Part shown: positions 24,068 through 37,047 of the stretch, piece by piece
Layout: every line of letters starts with the position of its first letter
How positions within the stretch are numbered: the first letter of the stretch is position 1
Source: Purshia tridentata
Taxonomy: Eukaryota; Streptophyta; Magnoliopsida; Rosales; Rosaceae
NCBI GenBank assembly: GCA_003254885.1
Contig: QANT01002001.1
Span: 1 to 64,000, forward strand
Length of the DNA: 64,000 nt
Reading direction: 5' to 3'
Notes under the pieces: generated by a model
The model's database searches: none
What the model saw: only the letters and a program-made list of their open reading frames with translations
What the model was told of the DNA's origin: nothing
Made by a program: the position numbers and the translations under genes

Positions 24068-27000
24068 AAGAGGCGGATGGAGTGTAAGTTAAGGCGAAGC
24101 AGCAGACCAAAAAGAGCCATTAAACAGAGAAAAGGCACTAAAATTCAGCTACCGAGTGCCCTACATATGCATTTTCACCATGCTTTGGTTTTTGAAGCAG
24201 CTTCTTTTTAATCTTTTCGTCTTTACCTTCCACCCAGGCCCATAACAGTGAACCTCATACATAGACCCGCCATGGAATGGACACTCCATTTCAGGAATGA
24301 TGGCAGAGTCTGGATAAAGGCCGCTTTGTCGGGAGACTATACCCATCTTTTCTCTTTTTCACCCTTTTTTCAAATTCTTTTTGTCTTGTTGAAGTTTTGG
24401 GTCGGATTGGATTATTTAGTGATTTCATTGAGTAAATTCAAATCCTATTGTTTGGATTTAATTTAAGGAATGAATATAGATTTGGTCCAAATTCATAATA
24501 GATTTTAAAGGCTCAAATTCATAGTCGATTTTGGAGCCTTAAATTCATAGATTTCAATACTTTCTCTAACTAGTTATTTGAAATCTCACCGCTCACTTTC
24601 TCTCCTCTCTCTTTCTCTCATCATCTCCGGCCACCATTATTAGTGACCACCTCTAGCGACTTTTCTAGGAACCACTTATGGCGACTTTTCTGGCCTCCTT
24701 TCATTGACTTAATTTTATGAAGTTTAAATTTTGTATCCAAATAATAAAATTTTAAATTATGAATTTCAGATGCATTCAAATTCAATTTAAGATCAAGAAT
24801 CCATATTTAAGAATCTAGGTGATTTGGTTTGCGGGTTGAAAAACTGAAAATGAGAAAATATTTTCATTCCTATATGTGGTAAGTGTAAGCATGAAAAAAA
24901 ATTCCTGGTTTATGGACAATTACTAGCTTGAGTTTGGTTTTCCCTTTTTTATGAGAAAATAAATGTATGATATTTTCAGATTACTATCAAACATAAAAAT
25001 GAAAATTTTGCATTCCATTCTTGTGAAATGCATAAAAATTCGTGAACCAAATAAAAAATAATAGTAAGACATTGTGAAGCTGTGATTAACCTGAACTATA
25101 GGGGGTGTACTCCCGTACCATCCTAATTGTGTAATTTTAGGAACATTACACAAACATATACTAACCAATCCCACATTACACACACGAAATTTTCTTTTTA
25201 ATTCTCTAAGTTTTGGATACATGAGATTCCTTCAGGTTATCAAAAGAAAACAATTCGTAGTTCCTATAAGGAGAAAGCCCTAGCCTTATCTTTTGGGAAA
25301 TGGGAGGGGGGAAACCTAGCTAGCTAGCCATAGCTAGCTACCAACTTGCAATTCCCATGGTACAAACCAAAATAATTTCAATATCAAAGTTCAAACTCAT
25401 ATGCAATTACGTACATGCAGCCTGCAGGTGACTGAATAACTGTCTAAAACCATATATATATAATATGAATATATGATCGATCATCTACTAATTGGTCCTC
25501 TCATTCAAGGTTTATACATAAATAATGATATATGATATATCACTTAACCGTTTAAAACCGTTTTCATTTTCACCATTAATTTCTAATTTTCTATGAGAGC
25601 TAGCAATGCAGGCAGCTTTTCAGATGAGCCATCTTTATTCTTTACATAAAAGCCGCACACATGTTCTTTTAACTTGGGACCATATATATATATATATTTG
25701 GGAAAAGAGAAAAGAAAAGAATTTAGAGCCTCTATAGTCTACATGGCAGTAGTACAACTACTGGGATACTTTTACCAAAATATAGCAAACAAAATGATAT
25801 ATACAATACCAGCAAATATGAACAAGACAAACACTGTCTTCCCCGGTAGAAGGGACAATCAGCAAGCGTGCATATCCCACTTGATAAGTCACTATCGAAA
25901 ATTTCTTATTTCACTTACAACTGGTTTGAAAGAATGCACAAAAGGAGGTGCTTCATCAATAAAGGTAACCCACAAACTAGTACATATTTACAAGAATGGC
26001 TGCAATGAAAATAGTTGAAGGATGATATCAGGAGGAGCTTTCAAGTTAAAACCAATTTGGTCCAGGCCGGGACTGCGAAAAGCAGAGACTAAATGAAGTT
26101 TCTAGTAGTGACCAGAGCATGTGCAAGAAGAGACCACACTATAGCAAGCAAGTGAAGGAATAGGGTGATAATGACTCATGAGGCTATGTATAGTATAGAT
26201 GGTTGAGTAGTTTTATGTTCTAGGATTGGGTCACCAGGCCCAAGGCAATATATGGTTAAATTAAAGTGACCTTCTTCTACGGTTCTAAACTTCTACCATA
26301 CATTAATTACTACTGGTGAAAAATTACACCAAAATGTATGTAAGATGTAATGGTCAAAATAATATCCGCATGCCATACATTGTCCGCACCACAGACAAAA
26401 CCTAAACTAAAGGTCACCGTTTCACACTTTTACTTATCTTCAAGAAGATGTCGCACTTCTTTGTAGTTAACCATCACTAATTAAGCGACTAATGAAGTTT
26501 TTTTTTTTTTTATAGTATAAAAACTAAGAATTTGTACATTTAGGTTGCACGAGGAGCAAATTATCACCATGCAGCCCAGCCCAAATCTAGCGAGGCCCAA
26601 GAAGACAAAGCAGGATCTCTTTTGAGTAGAATGAGTATTATTAAAGGCCAACTTAATATCTTAAGGCCCAAGGGGCCTGTTTCGCAACGCTCATGGCGTA
26701 TAAGCAAAAACTCCTTCTAAACCAAGCTCCACACACAATGTTGTTTTTGTTTTTTTTGGCCACTCCACGCACAAGGTTAATTATATTCACCATCTTTATC
26801 TCCTGTCTTCATCTTCCCTAAACCCTAAGTCCACTGACTCTTATCAGAGATTTCCACCCAAGGATGCTAACTAAGTTATATTATCGATCACATTATCAAT
26901 TACATATATCTCTTATTGAAATAAAATTCCTATATTGAGATTTATATTATTTTTGAATTGAAGTAATGGTGTCACTTCATGCTATATAATATGTATTATA

Positions 27001-29000
27001 TTACCCAAGATTAAGGACATCCGGCCACCAATAAATCTTGAAAGAGAAGATTGCACAGGCTGTATATATGATCTCATGATGTTCCAAGCCTTGCAAATGC
27101 AAACCATGATTTTATATAATTGTGAATCAAATTCATTACCATAATTATGATCGATTATATATATGCTGATTGGAGATGAAATCAAACACTAAAGTTAATC
27201 AAAATGACCCTACCACCAAGATCTACAATACAACACCTAAACCCTGATGTTGGCAGAAGCAATTTTGTATAGGTGTCATCTTTTCTCACTGCATGTGTGT
27301 TTGCCTCAAAGTTCAAAAGGGAAAATAATACCACATTGAAAGGCTGGCAGTGTGAGTACTGTGTGACAGCAGCAGATTGTTTAATTTCGTCCGCAGTTTA
27401 AAGTTAAAACTAGGCGAAGCGGGCACGCAGGTTTTGCTTTTGCTTGGGGTTTGGAGTGCTTTCGATGACTGCTTTGAACCTACAATTTTAATTGGGAAAA
27501 GAAAACGACATGAAGACCCATTTTCAATCGTGGCAAAATATTGGATTGGACGATGGATGATGCAGGCAATGACTTCATGTACGACAATGACAATGGAGTG
27601 GTTACTCTGATGAAGCAAGCTGTATATATATATATATGTAAATTAATCGAATACAGATATAGATATGGTTCAAGATTAGAATAACAATTTTATTAATTAA
27701 TAGATATACATATGTAGCCGGTCCAATAGAACATTCCTGATTTAGTTTTAACAAAGTCGTATATTATGGAAAATATTGTTAGGCTGTCACTACATTATAT
27801 TCTGTCAATTTTACAGATGTACAAACCCTTAAAATTTGACTCTATAAATATATATACATGCACGACAACCCCACAAAACAAAAGAGCTTATTATAAATTA
27901 AGAAGAAAACATCTTATTCCCAACGATTGTGTGCATATATGTCGCTTGTGACATGAAACTAATTAATGAGATGATAAAAGCAGACAAATTATATGTTATG
28001 AAGGTGTAAAAGTGTAAGACGGCTCTTTTAAAAAATTAAAATAGTGTAAGTGTGTCATACTAATTAAAACTTATCGCCATTTGTCTATGTATATATAAAT
28101 TGTGTAGGTGGCATGTTATATGGAATCGTAACGCTTTGTGCGACTTGGGCCACTATGTTTTTTTCTGGGGAGGTAACATATATTCTATAATTTTTTAATG
28201 AAAATGTAATCATGGTATTATTTTAGCGTAAATAACCAGCTAAACATCGCCTGCTGATTCAGTATTATTTAATTCATCAAATACTTCCCTTTGAAATCAA
28301 ATTTTATCAAACACATTAAAAATAGTTAGATGAGGACAGGCTGGACAGCAAGGCAAATTTGTTGGTCATGGCCATTAGTTTGAGATCGAATGAAAAACGT
28401 TCAATAACAGATAATGCGACCAATCTTGTTTAGAAAGCTCGGAGAAACCATTCGACCAATTAAGCACCAAACCTTAATAAACTAATTAGCAAGCCTCCAT
28501 AAAATAATAAAAATTATTGTATGTTGATATAGACTTAAAAATTATAAAGGGAAAAATTTTCAAAAAAAATTTAAGTTTTGTCCCTTATGCCAATTCAAGA
28601 TATAAATTATATGTTGTACCAATACCCCCTCCACTTTACTTTGGATATCAATATGCCATTTCCACTAAATTAGTTACAATGTGTCTAAAATTTATCGCGT
28701 GTCACGAAAATGATCATCTTTTTAGTTTTAAATATGTCATACCACTTCTCACACATGGCCATTTCTTAGATGAAAAAAGTAATTAGACTAACAGAAGAAG
28801 TAAATTGACTTCAAAACTAAAATTAAAAGAACATGTCCATTAATATAACTCATAACATAATATGGATCCTTAATTAATAGATTAGTCAAACTTTAAGTAT
28901 TTTTTAAAACATCTTTCCTATTATAAATCTATTAAAATTATAGAAATATAGCATATTTACCGACACTCTAAATAATTTTCCGTAAACTAAATTGGATAAG
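24068..29000. other. Long gene-poor stretch
   Basis: AT-rich DNA. Short open frames at about 24248, 25674 and 27313-27618 (both strands) show no domain and no splice pattern that I can support. A patch at 27360-27600 is less AT-rich and could be a non-coding transcript or a gene relic. TAAACCCTAA (a telo-box-like motif) lies near 26818. No tRNA or rRNA recognised. Confidence 0.5.
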
Positions 29001-29223
29001 TGTGAGGGAGATTTGGTAAGATGTAAGGAAATGAAGGATTAGTGCTGTAGTTTGGATAGAGCTTTCAAAGTCGTCGTGCGGGTTTACGTTGAAGTCTGCG
29101 TGGCTTGGCTTCAAGAGCTGGACTCCAATCCTTCTTTATTTACTCCACGTCACCATTCCATCCTACACCTCCTTTTAAACCACCACCACCACCAACAACA
29201 CCTCCAGTTCAAACTACCCACAA

Positions 29224-29228
<5 letters not shown>

Positions 29229-29257
<29 letters not shown>
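29229..29257 (+). repeat. CT microsatellite in the leader of the small gene
   Basis: An uninterrupted CT/TC run of about 29 bp lies 28 bp before the ATG at 29285. Pyrimidine-rich leaders are common in plant genes. Confidence 0.85.
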
Positions 29258-29261
<4 letters not shown>

Positions 29262-29284
29262 CTCAAACATTAAAATCGGATTAA

Positions 29285-29563
29285 ATGGAGGGTCTGATTC
29301 CGTTTGTTTATAAGGCCATAGTGGAATACAGGAATGGGAAACAACAAGCAAATGGGGTCTTAAGCTCCTTCTTCAGTGAGTCTCCTTCAGCTTCATATAT
29401 CCGACTTCCCGGGGATTCGGGTCGGTTCCAAACATCGGATATCCAGCTCTTTATGTCGGATTATGGGTATAATTCTGGGCCTTCACCATCTTCTTCTGCG
29501 GCCCAAATTATGAGGGCGTCCGGGGTTCAATCCCCTGTTCGTCGTCGAGTTGCTAGTGCATGA
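29285..29563 (+). CDS. Small plant protein of unknown function (92 aa)
   Basis: A single-exon gene with MEGLIPFVYKAIVEYRNGKQ at the N-terminus, a central SPSASYIRLPGDSGRFQTSD, and a basic end (SPVRRRVASA). Short intronless plant proteins beginning MEGL(I/L)P-VYKAI are, as I recall, a conserved family without known function. Base composition is clearly richer in G+C than its surroundings, and a CT-rich leader precedes the ATG. There is no signal peptide or membrane segment. The last third is Ser/Pro-rich and probably disordered. I am confident that it is a gene and have no function to offer. Confidence 0.8.
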   Translation: MEGLIPFVYKAIVEYRNGKQQANGVLSSFFSESPSASYIRLPGDSGRFQTSDIQLFMSDYGYNSGPSPSSSAAQIMRASGVQSPVRRRVASA

Positions 29564-30525
29564 TCAACTCATCATCGATCGTCGATTCATTCATATATGG
29601 TTGGTGATAATATTATCAGTATTATAAAGATGGTCATGACATGCATGCCTGAAGAAAGCTGAAGGTGCGCGACTTGTCAAATTATATGGTGGTGGTTTGG
29701 TGGTTTAAGTGGTAATTTTGTCATCTCAATCGCAACGACTTGTGTATGATAATTTTTTTTTTTTTAATGGTTTTGCAATAAGTGTGTGGAAACCCAAAGG
29801 GGCCACACGCTTTTGCTTTGTTGTTGTTGTTAATTAGTGTGAAAGTGAAGTTAAGGGAAATTAGACTATGTCAAATGTAAATGTTGGTTGTAATGTTTGA
29901 GAAAAAGTTAAGTGTGGTGGCCAAAGGACCTTATTATTAACCGTTCATTCCATTTAGCAGTTGTTTGTATCATCTCTAATTTTTTGATTTTACATTTGTT
30001 TACTTGTTTAGTTTTTTTTTTGTTTATCGAGGAATAGAACCATTTGGAGAATGAGAAATCGAACTTAGGAGCATAATGAGCAATTCTAAGACATTTCCAA
30101 CTAAACTACCCAACAATTGCATTACTTGTTTAATTTAATAATTAATCACGAAATTACAAGATCGGTCCTAAAATTTTAAAAACTCTAAATGAACTTCCAT
30201 ATAAAGAAAACTAGCTACTAATACCCTCACTGCTTCACTAGTTTGAGGGAGGTATGTTCTATTCCTATTTATCATTAATTAATTCAAATCAAATTTTCAG
30301 TTTTCTACCAAATAGTTATTAGTTTAATTATATTTTTTTAATAATATTTGAGAGGCTTTGAGTTTGAAAGTCCTCTCCTAAATGAAAAATTTCAAAATTA
30401 TCACTTTTTAAAAGACTAAATATAATATTTTTGTGTAACTAGAATGAAAAAGGTTTATAGTTAACTACTTAACGTAATTGGGTTGGAACTTGGATTCAAC
30501 TAATATACTTTCTCTCTCTTTTTTA

Positions 30526-30528
<3 letters not shown>
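29564..30528. other. 3' flank of the small gene and intergenic DNA
   Basis: A G/T-rich 3' flank up to about 29900, then AT-rich DNA. No gene seen. Confidence 0.55.
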
Positions 30529-30560
<32 letters not shown>

Positions 30561-30574
30561 NTTTTTTTTTTTTT
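30529..30574. repeat. T homopolymer with one undetermined base
   Basis: A run of T from 30529 to 30574 is broken only by N at 30561, the sole ambiguous base in the window. The true run length is uncertain. Confidence 0.9.
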
Positions 30575-30939
30575 CTATTTAAGGGCAAGTCAAATGGATT
30601 ATTGGGAGGTCAACCTGATATACGTACTAAATTCGGATTGAAACTCAACTCAACTTATTTAGGTTTGAGTAAATTCGATCGAAACTTAGAAAAGACCTGA
30701 TGATCGAACTCAAATTACTCAGATTAATTACAAATATCATAAATCTATTTGCAAGTTGGGTTGTAAAATCATATTGAACATTGAGGTTTCAGTATCTCAA
30801 GTTGAAACCCATTTAGATCAACCTAAATTTGATTGCATATGGAATTCAATTTTCTACTCGAATTTGTTATAATCTAGTGTACGAGCTAGTTCAAATTTTG
30901 AGTTGAGTTTGGATGGTTTTTGAGCAAAAAATTAGACCG

Positions 30940-31300
30940 ACAAGAGATGCGTAAAGTCACAATCACACGAGATCAAGAATACGTACAATATATATAGTGG
31001 TTCACCTCAATCAATATAATCATAACTACGTACGTCCATTCGGATTGTTTGAGTTTTTACTATGAACAAATATGGGTACGATTTACATTAAAGAGCCTAA
31101 TAGTTTTAGAGAGAAAATAAGCTAGTCTTTAGGTCTCTTTGTAAATGAGGTAAGGGTTCTTATTAATTTTAGTATTTATAGTGGATATGAGATATTTCCT
31201 TTTACAAATATCCCAATGTGAGATCTTACCAAATAAGGTTTAATATAACCCAATTACAACCCAGGCCAAATATGGCAGCTGAAACAGAAGGGTTCAGGTA
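30940..31300. mobile_element. Possible LTR-type retroelement relic
   Basis: The stretch around AATACGTACAATATATATAG and GTGGTTCACCTCAATCAATA, followed by ACTACGTACGTCC and a purine-rich, AT-rich tail, resembles parts of plant LTR elements that I recall. No ends, primer site or coding part can be seen, so it would be an old, short fossil fragment. Low certainty. Confidence 0.3.
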
Positions 31301-31435
31301 GAATCCATCCAAGGTGCACCTCTAATTTCAGGGCATGAAGAAGAACTCTACTTGAGTCCAAACATCGAAAGAGGGTTATATATATATGTAGGGTTTAGTA
31401 TTTTTGCATTATAGGATAGAAGCTCTTTTTTTTTT

Positions 31436-32383
31436 GGGAGACGATTTTTACACTCCCCTTTTCTCCATTTGCACTCCTTTTTGTTTTTTAATTCTTTTTA
31501 TATATTTTTATTAATTAGAATTCCAAATTTACCCTGAATGACTTTTGACTTTTAAAATAACTTAATTTCTATGCAAAATAAATTCAAAGGTTATAGGAGT
31601 TTTTGGATTTTTTTTGGATTTCCACTTATGACTCATTATCTTTATATAATTATCCTCTTTATACATTTAAAAACACTATCATCTTCTTTTGCCCTTAGCT
31701 GATCTTTGCATCTTCTTCATATTAACTACATCTCTCTTTGCTTGCTCAGCCACAATGGATTTCTTATTTTGTCAACCTACATGTGTTTTCAATTATAATA
31801 TTTATGCTTTTAAATTACATTAGATTGGAAAACAATCATACAGATGGGTTGTGAGTGGGATGAAACTTTTGCCTCTTCAACATCAACAGTTGCACACATT
31901 TTTCTGAAATCCATTTCCATAAATAGTCCGTAATGCCACATGTATCATTTAAAGGGCCAAGCTAGACCAATCCCGTTAGCCTAATATATTGTAATGTATG
32001 ATTCTACACCTGCGTCTGTTTTCAATTATAATATTTTTGTTTTTAAATTACATTAGATTGGAAATAAGAAATCTATAGTGGCTTAGCAAGCAAAGAGAGA
32101 TGACGCAAAGATTAGCTAAGGGCAAGAGAAGATTATAGTGTTTTTAAATGTATAAAGAGGAGAGTTATAAAAAGATAATGAGTCATAAATGGAAATTAAT
32201 ACAAAAAAAATCCAAAACTCCTATAATCATTGAATTTATTTTGCATAGAAATTAAGAATTATTTTAAAAGTCAAAAGTCATTCAGGGTAAATTTGGAATT
32301 CTAATTAATAAAAATATATAAAAAGAACTAAAAACAAAAAAAAGAGTGCAAATAGAGAAAGGATAGTGTAAAAATTGCCTCCC
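31436..32383. mobile_element. Non-autonomous long-TIR element (Mutator-like), 948 bp
   Basis: The terminal inverted repeats are about 310-340 bp each (31436 to about 31770 and about 32070 to 32383). They start GGGAGACGATTTTTACACT on the left and, reverse-complemented, GGGAGGCAATTTTTACACT on the right. Matching inner landmarks include ATTTACCCTGAATGACTTTT and TTAGCTGATCTTTGC. The element is flanked by T10 (31426-31435) and T11 (32384-32394), compatible with a 9-10 bp all-T target duplication as Mutator-like elements make. The non-repeat centre carries a direct repeat (about 31783-31832 and 32017-32066, TTTTCAATTATAATATTT followed by TACATTAGATTGGAAA). There is no transposase. The good TIR match suggests moderate age. 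Confidence 0.75.
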
Positions 32384-32394
32384 TTTTTTTTTTT

Positions 32395-33301
32395 GGTTGA
32401 GCTGGAGTATTAAACATGAAAATTCTAGGCCGTTCCATTCTGTTATAAGGCCCAACCCAATATTTCCAAAAAAAATAGATTCCTCACCCTGCAACTCTTG
32501 CTCTGGGCCACCAGACTCGGTCTGAATTATGAATTTCCCAACTACATTTTCCTCTTCACTTTTGAGTTTGTTACGTAATGAGGTCTTTGGTTTTGAGTTG
32601 GTTTCAACGAAACTTAACACTTATACTTTAATTAAGCCAAACCCAACTATCCATCACTTTATAAATCCGTATGCATGTCTGAATTGCACACATTGCAATT
32701 CATCGGAAATTGGAAAAGGAAAATAGAGATTGTTTTGGAAGACGCAAATCATATATAATTAACTTTTAGTTGTGGAATTGGTGAAGAAGGGAGGCTAAAC
32801 TATATTTCAAGTTAAATATGAGATTAGCTTTGGATCTGTAAATTTCAAGTTAAATAGGCGATTTACTTATGCTAAGGAATTCTTATGAATACAGATGCAA
32901 TGGGATTAGACGATTAAAACTCCTCCCTAGTATGTCTTCTAGTACAGCTCACCACCATTCCCTGCACAAATGGTCTAGAATTCATGTTAATTAACTGATT
33001 CAACCAATATCCGAGTGATATTATATGGCAGTGGCACACACATTTCTGAACACAATTAAGAATCTTCGCCGTAAATATTTCCGGCTTCTGAGGAAGAAAT
33101 CTTAATTTTAAGGCCACATGGGAACCTCAACCCCAATGCCACTGGCTCCCTTTCGTTTTGTACGAGATTAAAATGACACCATCTTATTATATTTAAAACC
33201 AATACACAAATCTATGACTTGTAATTAATAATAAAACTGCAGTAATTAACAACTAACAAGCTAGCCTAACCATTTTCCTCGACCTTCACTTCAACACTCC
33301 A
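32395..33301. other. Intergenic DNA and leader of the first WAKL gene
   Basis: No gene seen between the long-TIR element and the ATG at 33302. Open frames near 32529 and 32914-33117 lack any recognisable motif. The last 100 bp are pyrimidine-rich, like a plant leader. Confidence 0.5.
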
Positions 33302-36300
33302 ATGGAGCACACTAACAGCGTGCTTTCTCTTCTCATCCTCACCGTATCAATGCTGTGGTCCACTGCACTTACAATCGCCACCATCAAATGTTGCCCGGAC
33401 TGCGGCCGCACTGCAGTCCCCTACCCGCTGAGCACAGGACCAGACTGCGGCAACCAGCAGTACAAGGTCCGGTGCACAGCTGGCACGCTCTGGTTGGACG
33501 CCCTCAACAACTCATCGTACCCAATCACATCCGTCAACCCGCTGACGCAGCGCCTGATAATCCGAACGCCAGGATTCGCCGCTAACGGTACGTGCATGGC
33601 GGCCGACTTTCGAACCGAAGGCATTTTTCTCGACAGCAACACTCCCTTCAACATCAGCAGCAGCAACACGATTTTAACCATGAACTGCACCAGTGATGTC
33701 CTGAACACCTCCCGGAACTGCTCCTCCACGAGCCCGTGCCACTTGTACATCAAGCAGAACCCCACAGCTTCGTTGGCTTGTGGGCACTCGCCGATATGCT
33801 GTCAGTTCAAAACGGGCGGGTCTATGAATTCGTACAGGATCCGGGTCCGGAAGGAAATGTGTTCGGCGTATCAGAGTTTTGTGAATTTGGACACGTCGTT
33901 GCCGGTGAGCAAGTGGCCGGAGCCTGGGGTGGAGATAGAGTGGCAGTTACCGGAGGAGCCGGAATGCATGGTAAACGTGGATTGTGCGGGTTTGGCGAAT
34001 TCGGTCTGTTTGCCCTACCCGGCTCCGGGGAATACCGGGCGGAGAAGGTGCTTGTGCAAGGCTGGGTTCCAATGGGACCCCATCAGTGCAGTATGTCACA
34101 GTATGTGTCCCTCTTTTGCCTCTTTGCTTGTTATTGCATAATTATATATGATTTATTTGCATTTTGATTAGTGGGACTTGGAATTATGGACCCTGATCCT
34201 TCCATATATAGTTCAATTCAAAAATAAATTCTGTTAGAAATTTGCTAGACTTTCATAAAAAGTTAACATAATGAGTGTAAGGAATTAAAGAAAGCTAGCT
34301 ATTATATTTAACATATTTTTTCACTTGGCCAAAAAAAAAAAAAGAAAGATATTTTTTCTAAATTACAATGCTTCTTTAAATGGTTATATATACGTACGTA
34401 CAAAAAAATTTTTGTTTCCTAATCGACTTGGTTCGTGGTTTTTTATATTTGTAAACATTTAAGTTTTTAAGATTTTATATGACATGTCATATATGATATT
34501 AGAATTCTGATTTCAAAAAATTTCGTTTAAACCTCCAACTCACAATCCTTCATTAATTTTACATATTTTGGAGAACAATAATACTATTTTTATTATGTTT
34601 TTATATTATATTTATTATACCATTTTATATGTCATTATTGTACTGGACATAGTATTTTCTTATTTTTAGGGTTTTATTTTACTTTTTTAGTGTCCAATAT
34701 ATGAATGTCATGTAGATTACCACGTAAAATGATATAAAATTATGGTATGAAAATGTGGTAAGTGTAGCATTGTTGTCTAGAGAATGGGTCGTACATGTTT
34801 GCATATATATGCGTCGGTACACAGTAGACTATGGTTAGACGTTGGAAGAGTGTAATTATGTTAATTCTGACATTTTGAACAGTGCATAAATTACTGTACG
34901 TACTATATATATATATATATATTAATGTATAAATCACAAATTTCACGATCTGTGCCGGTCTTTAATGATCTTATTCTTCACTAAACAAGATTAAAAGAAA
35001 CTTTATTAGATGGCAAACTTTAATTTGGAAGTACAGCCTTCAAAGCTAGCCACATGCTTCAGGTCAAAACTGTACCCGAGAATGCAAGTACAGTATACAT
35101 AGGAAATTCAGAAACGGCATGGGAGAGAGATTGGATCCTCCTCATGCGGTGGTTCTTAGATTGAGAATACGTGCCTAGTCAGATTAATAATTCATGTATA
35201 TTATATATACAATACTTCGGTCGGAGTTCTATACGTAGTATGTACTCTTCGATTTCAAAACAAATTTTATTTTAGTTGATCTTTGACATATTAAAATTAT
35301 ACTTATATTACTTGCTAAGTTGCTAGCTGGTTGGTGCCGAGCAAATCAATTCCCTGTCTTGTTTTGCATTAATTGTTTTGACTTTCTTTTTCTTTTATTT
35401 ATTTTTGGTCTGATGTACGTTTTGACTTTCAATATTAGTGTTATTTACCAATTCAAGGATTGTTAGCAAATAGAAAATCATAATCTCTAATTTTTAAACA
35501 TGTGTGACACATAATTTAGATATGTACTTAAGAGTAGAGAATCATATTCATATATGGATATTACATCTGCCATAAGCTAATTAAATGAGTCAATATATAT
35601 ATATATATGTTGTTCATCTCGAGTTTCAAAATCTCCTGTGTTTTTTTTGTAGACGTCAAGTGTAAAAAGCTGAGAGGTTGCAAACGGGTAACGACTCTTG
35701 CTCCACTCATGGGAGGTATGTAATATTGGCTCTAGAACGATAGGAATGAATTCATTTAACATATTATATAATATACGAAAATTCTGGTTCAAAAATTTAC
35801 ATTTTAGTAGTAAAAAAGTAAATTTGTCAAAATTTAAGAGTTAAATACACATTTGTACGATATATAACCGAAAATGTTTTCAGAATAACTTAATACTGCA
35901 TTTTGTTTTCAAATGATTGGAATTGGTAATATTATTCCTAATCTCTTCTTAATTAGGCGTGGCTTTTGCTGTGGTTGCAATGCTAGTTGGAGCCTTAATT
36001 GCATTCATAGTCCACAAGCGACGATATCCAAACGTTTCCAGAGCAGCAAATTTAAGCTTGACCAAGTTCCGGGAAGACATGCTTAATGCCAACAACAGCG
36101 GCAAATCAGCCAAAATATTCACCGGCAAAGAAATAACAAGAGCCACCAGCAACTTCTCCGGAGACAACCTCCTCGGCTCCGGCGGCTTCGGGGAAGTCTT
36201 CAAAGGCGTCCTCGACGACGGAACTGTGACAGCAGTCAAGCGAGCCAAACCCGGAAACACAAAAGGCATAGACCAAATTTTCAACGAAGTTCGAATTCTA

Positions 36301-37047
36301 TGCCAAGTAAACCACAAGAGCTTGGTGAGACTAATGGGGTGTTGTCTTGAGCTCGAACAACCTTTGTTAATCTACGAGTTCATCGAAAATGGAACCCTTT
36401 TTGAACATCTCCATGGAAATCATATAATTGGCAACAAAGTAAGTGTCAAAAGGGTCTCGCTCGATTGGCCTAGGCGGCTCACCATTGCTCACCAAACAGC
36501 TGAAGGAATAGCCTATCTTCACGACTCAGTTGTGCCACGGATTTACCACCGTGACATAAAGTCGAGCAACATTTTGCTCGACGAAAGTCTTAATGCTAAG
36601 GTTGCGGATTTTGGACTGTCAAGGTTGGCCGTGACTGAATCAAGTCACATTACAACATGTGCTCAGGGGACTTTGGGTTATCTTGACCCTGAATATTATC
36701 TGAATTTTCAATTGACGGATAAGAGCGACGTGTATAGCTTTGGAGTGGTGTTGTTGGAGCTGTTGACTCGTAAGAAAGCTATTGATTTTAACAGGCAAGA
36801 AGAAGATGTGAACTTGGTGGTTTATGTTAAGAACATTTTGAGGGAAGAGAGATTGATGGATGCCATTGACCCTGTGCTTAAAGAAGGGGCTGGAATAGTA
36901 GAATTGGAGACTATGAAGGCATTTGGGTCACTGGCCTCAGATTGCTTGGATGAGAAGAGGCAAAACAGGCCCTCAATGAAAGAAGTTGCTGATGAGATTG
37001 AGTACATCATTAGCATCGTCACAAGTCATGAGGCTTCAGCAACTTAA
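33302..37047 (+). CDS. Wall-associated receptor kinase-like protein, WAKL20-type, copy 1
   Basis: The exons are 33302-34100, 35653-35715 and 35957-37047, encoding 650 residues. A signal peptide (about residues 1-28) is followed by a Cys-rich ectodomain of GUB_WAK/WAK-associated type (CPDCGRTAVPYPLSTGPDCG to CLCKAGFQWDP). The small middle exon encodes a CKKLRGCK linker. The membrane segment is near VAFAVVAMLVGALIAFIV. The cytosolic Ser/Thr kinase has a GSGGFGEVF glycine loop, VKRAK lysine, HRDIKSSN catalytic loop, DFGLSRL and GTLGYLDPEYY activation segment. All key residues are present, so an active kinase is expected. Family members sit in the plasma membrane, and some relatives take part in wall sensing or defence. 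Intron 1 (1552 bp) is far longer than in copy 2 and holds a MITE. Confidence 0.94.
34576..34775. mobile_element. 200 bp MITE in intron 1 of WAKL copy 1
   Basis: Imperfect terminal repeats (CAATAATACTATTTTTATTA against the reverse complement CAACAATGCTACACTTACCA) enclose AT-rich DNA with TTTTTTAGTGTCCAATATAT in the middle. The flanks TTTGGAGAA and TCTAGAGAA agree at 7 of 9 positions and are probably a worn 9 bp target duplication. It closely matches the element at 43727-43926. Confidence 0.75.

Noticed and set aside
24370-24830. Possible MITE with GGATT-rich ends
   Set aside because: Similar words occur, but I could not pair the ends as inverted repeats or find a target duplication.
28540-28800. 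An 89-codon ORF
   Set aside because: AT-rich, no motif, no leader or splice signals. It looks like chance or old repeat sequence.
33736-34167. Open frames of 138-143 codons inside the WAKL ectodomain exons (also 38547-38963)
   Set aside because: They are other-frame shadows of a G+C-rich coding exon.
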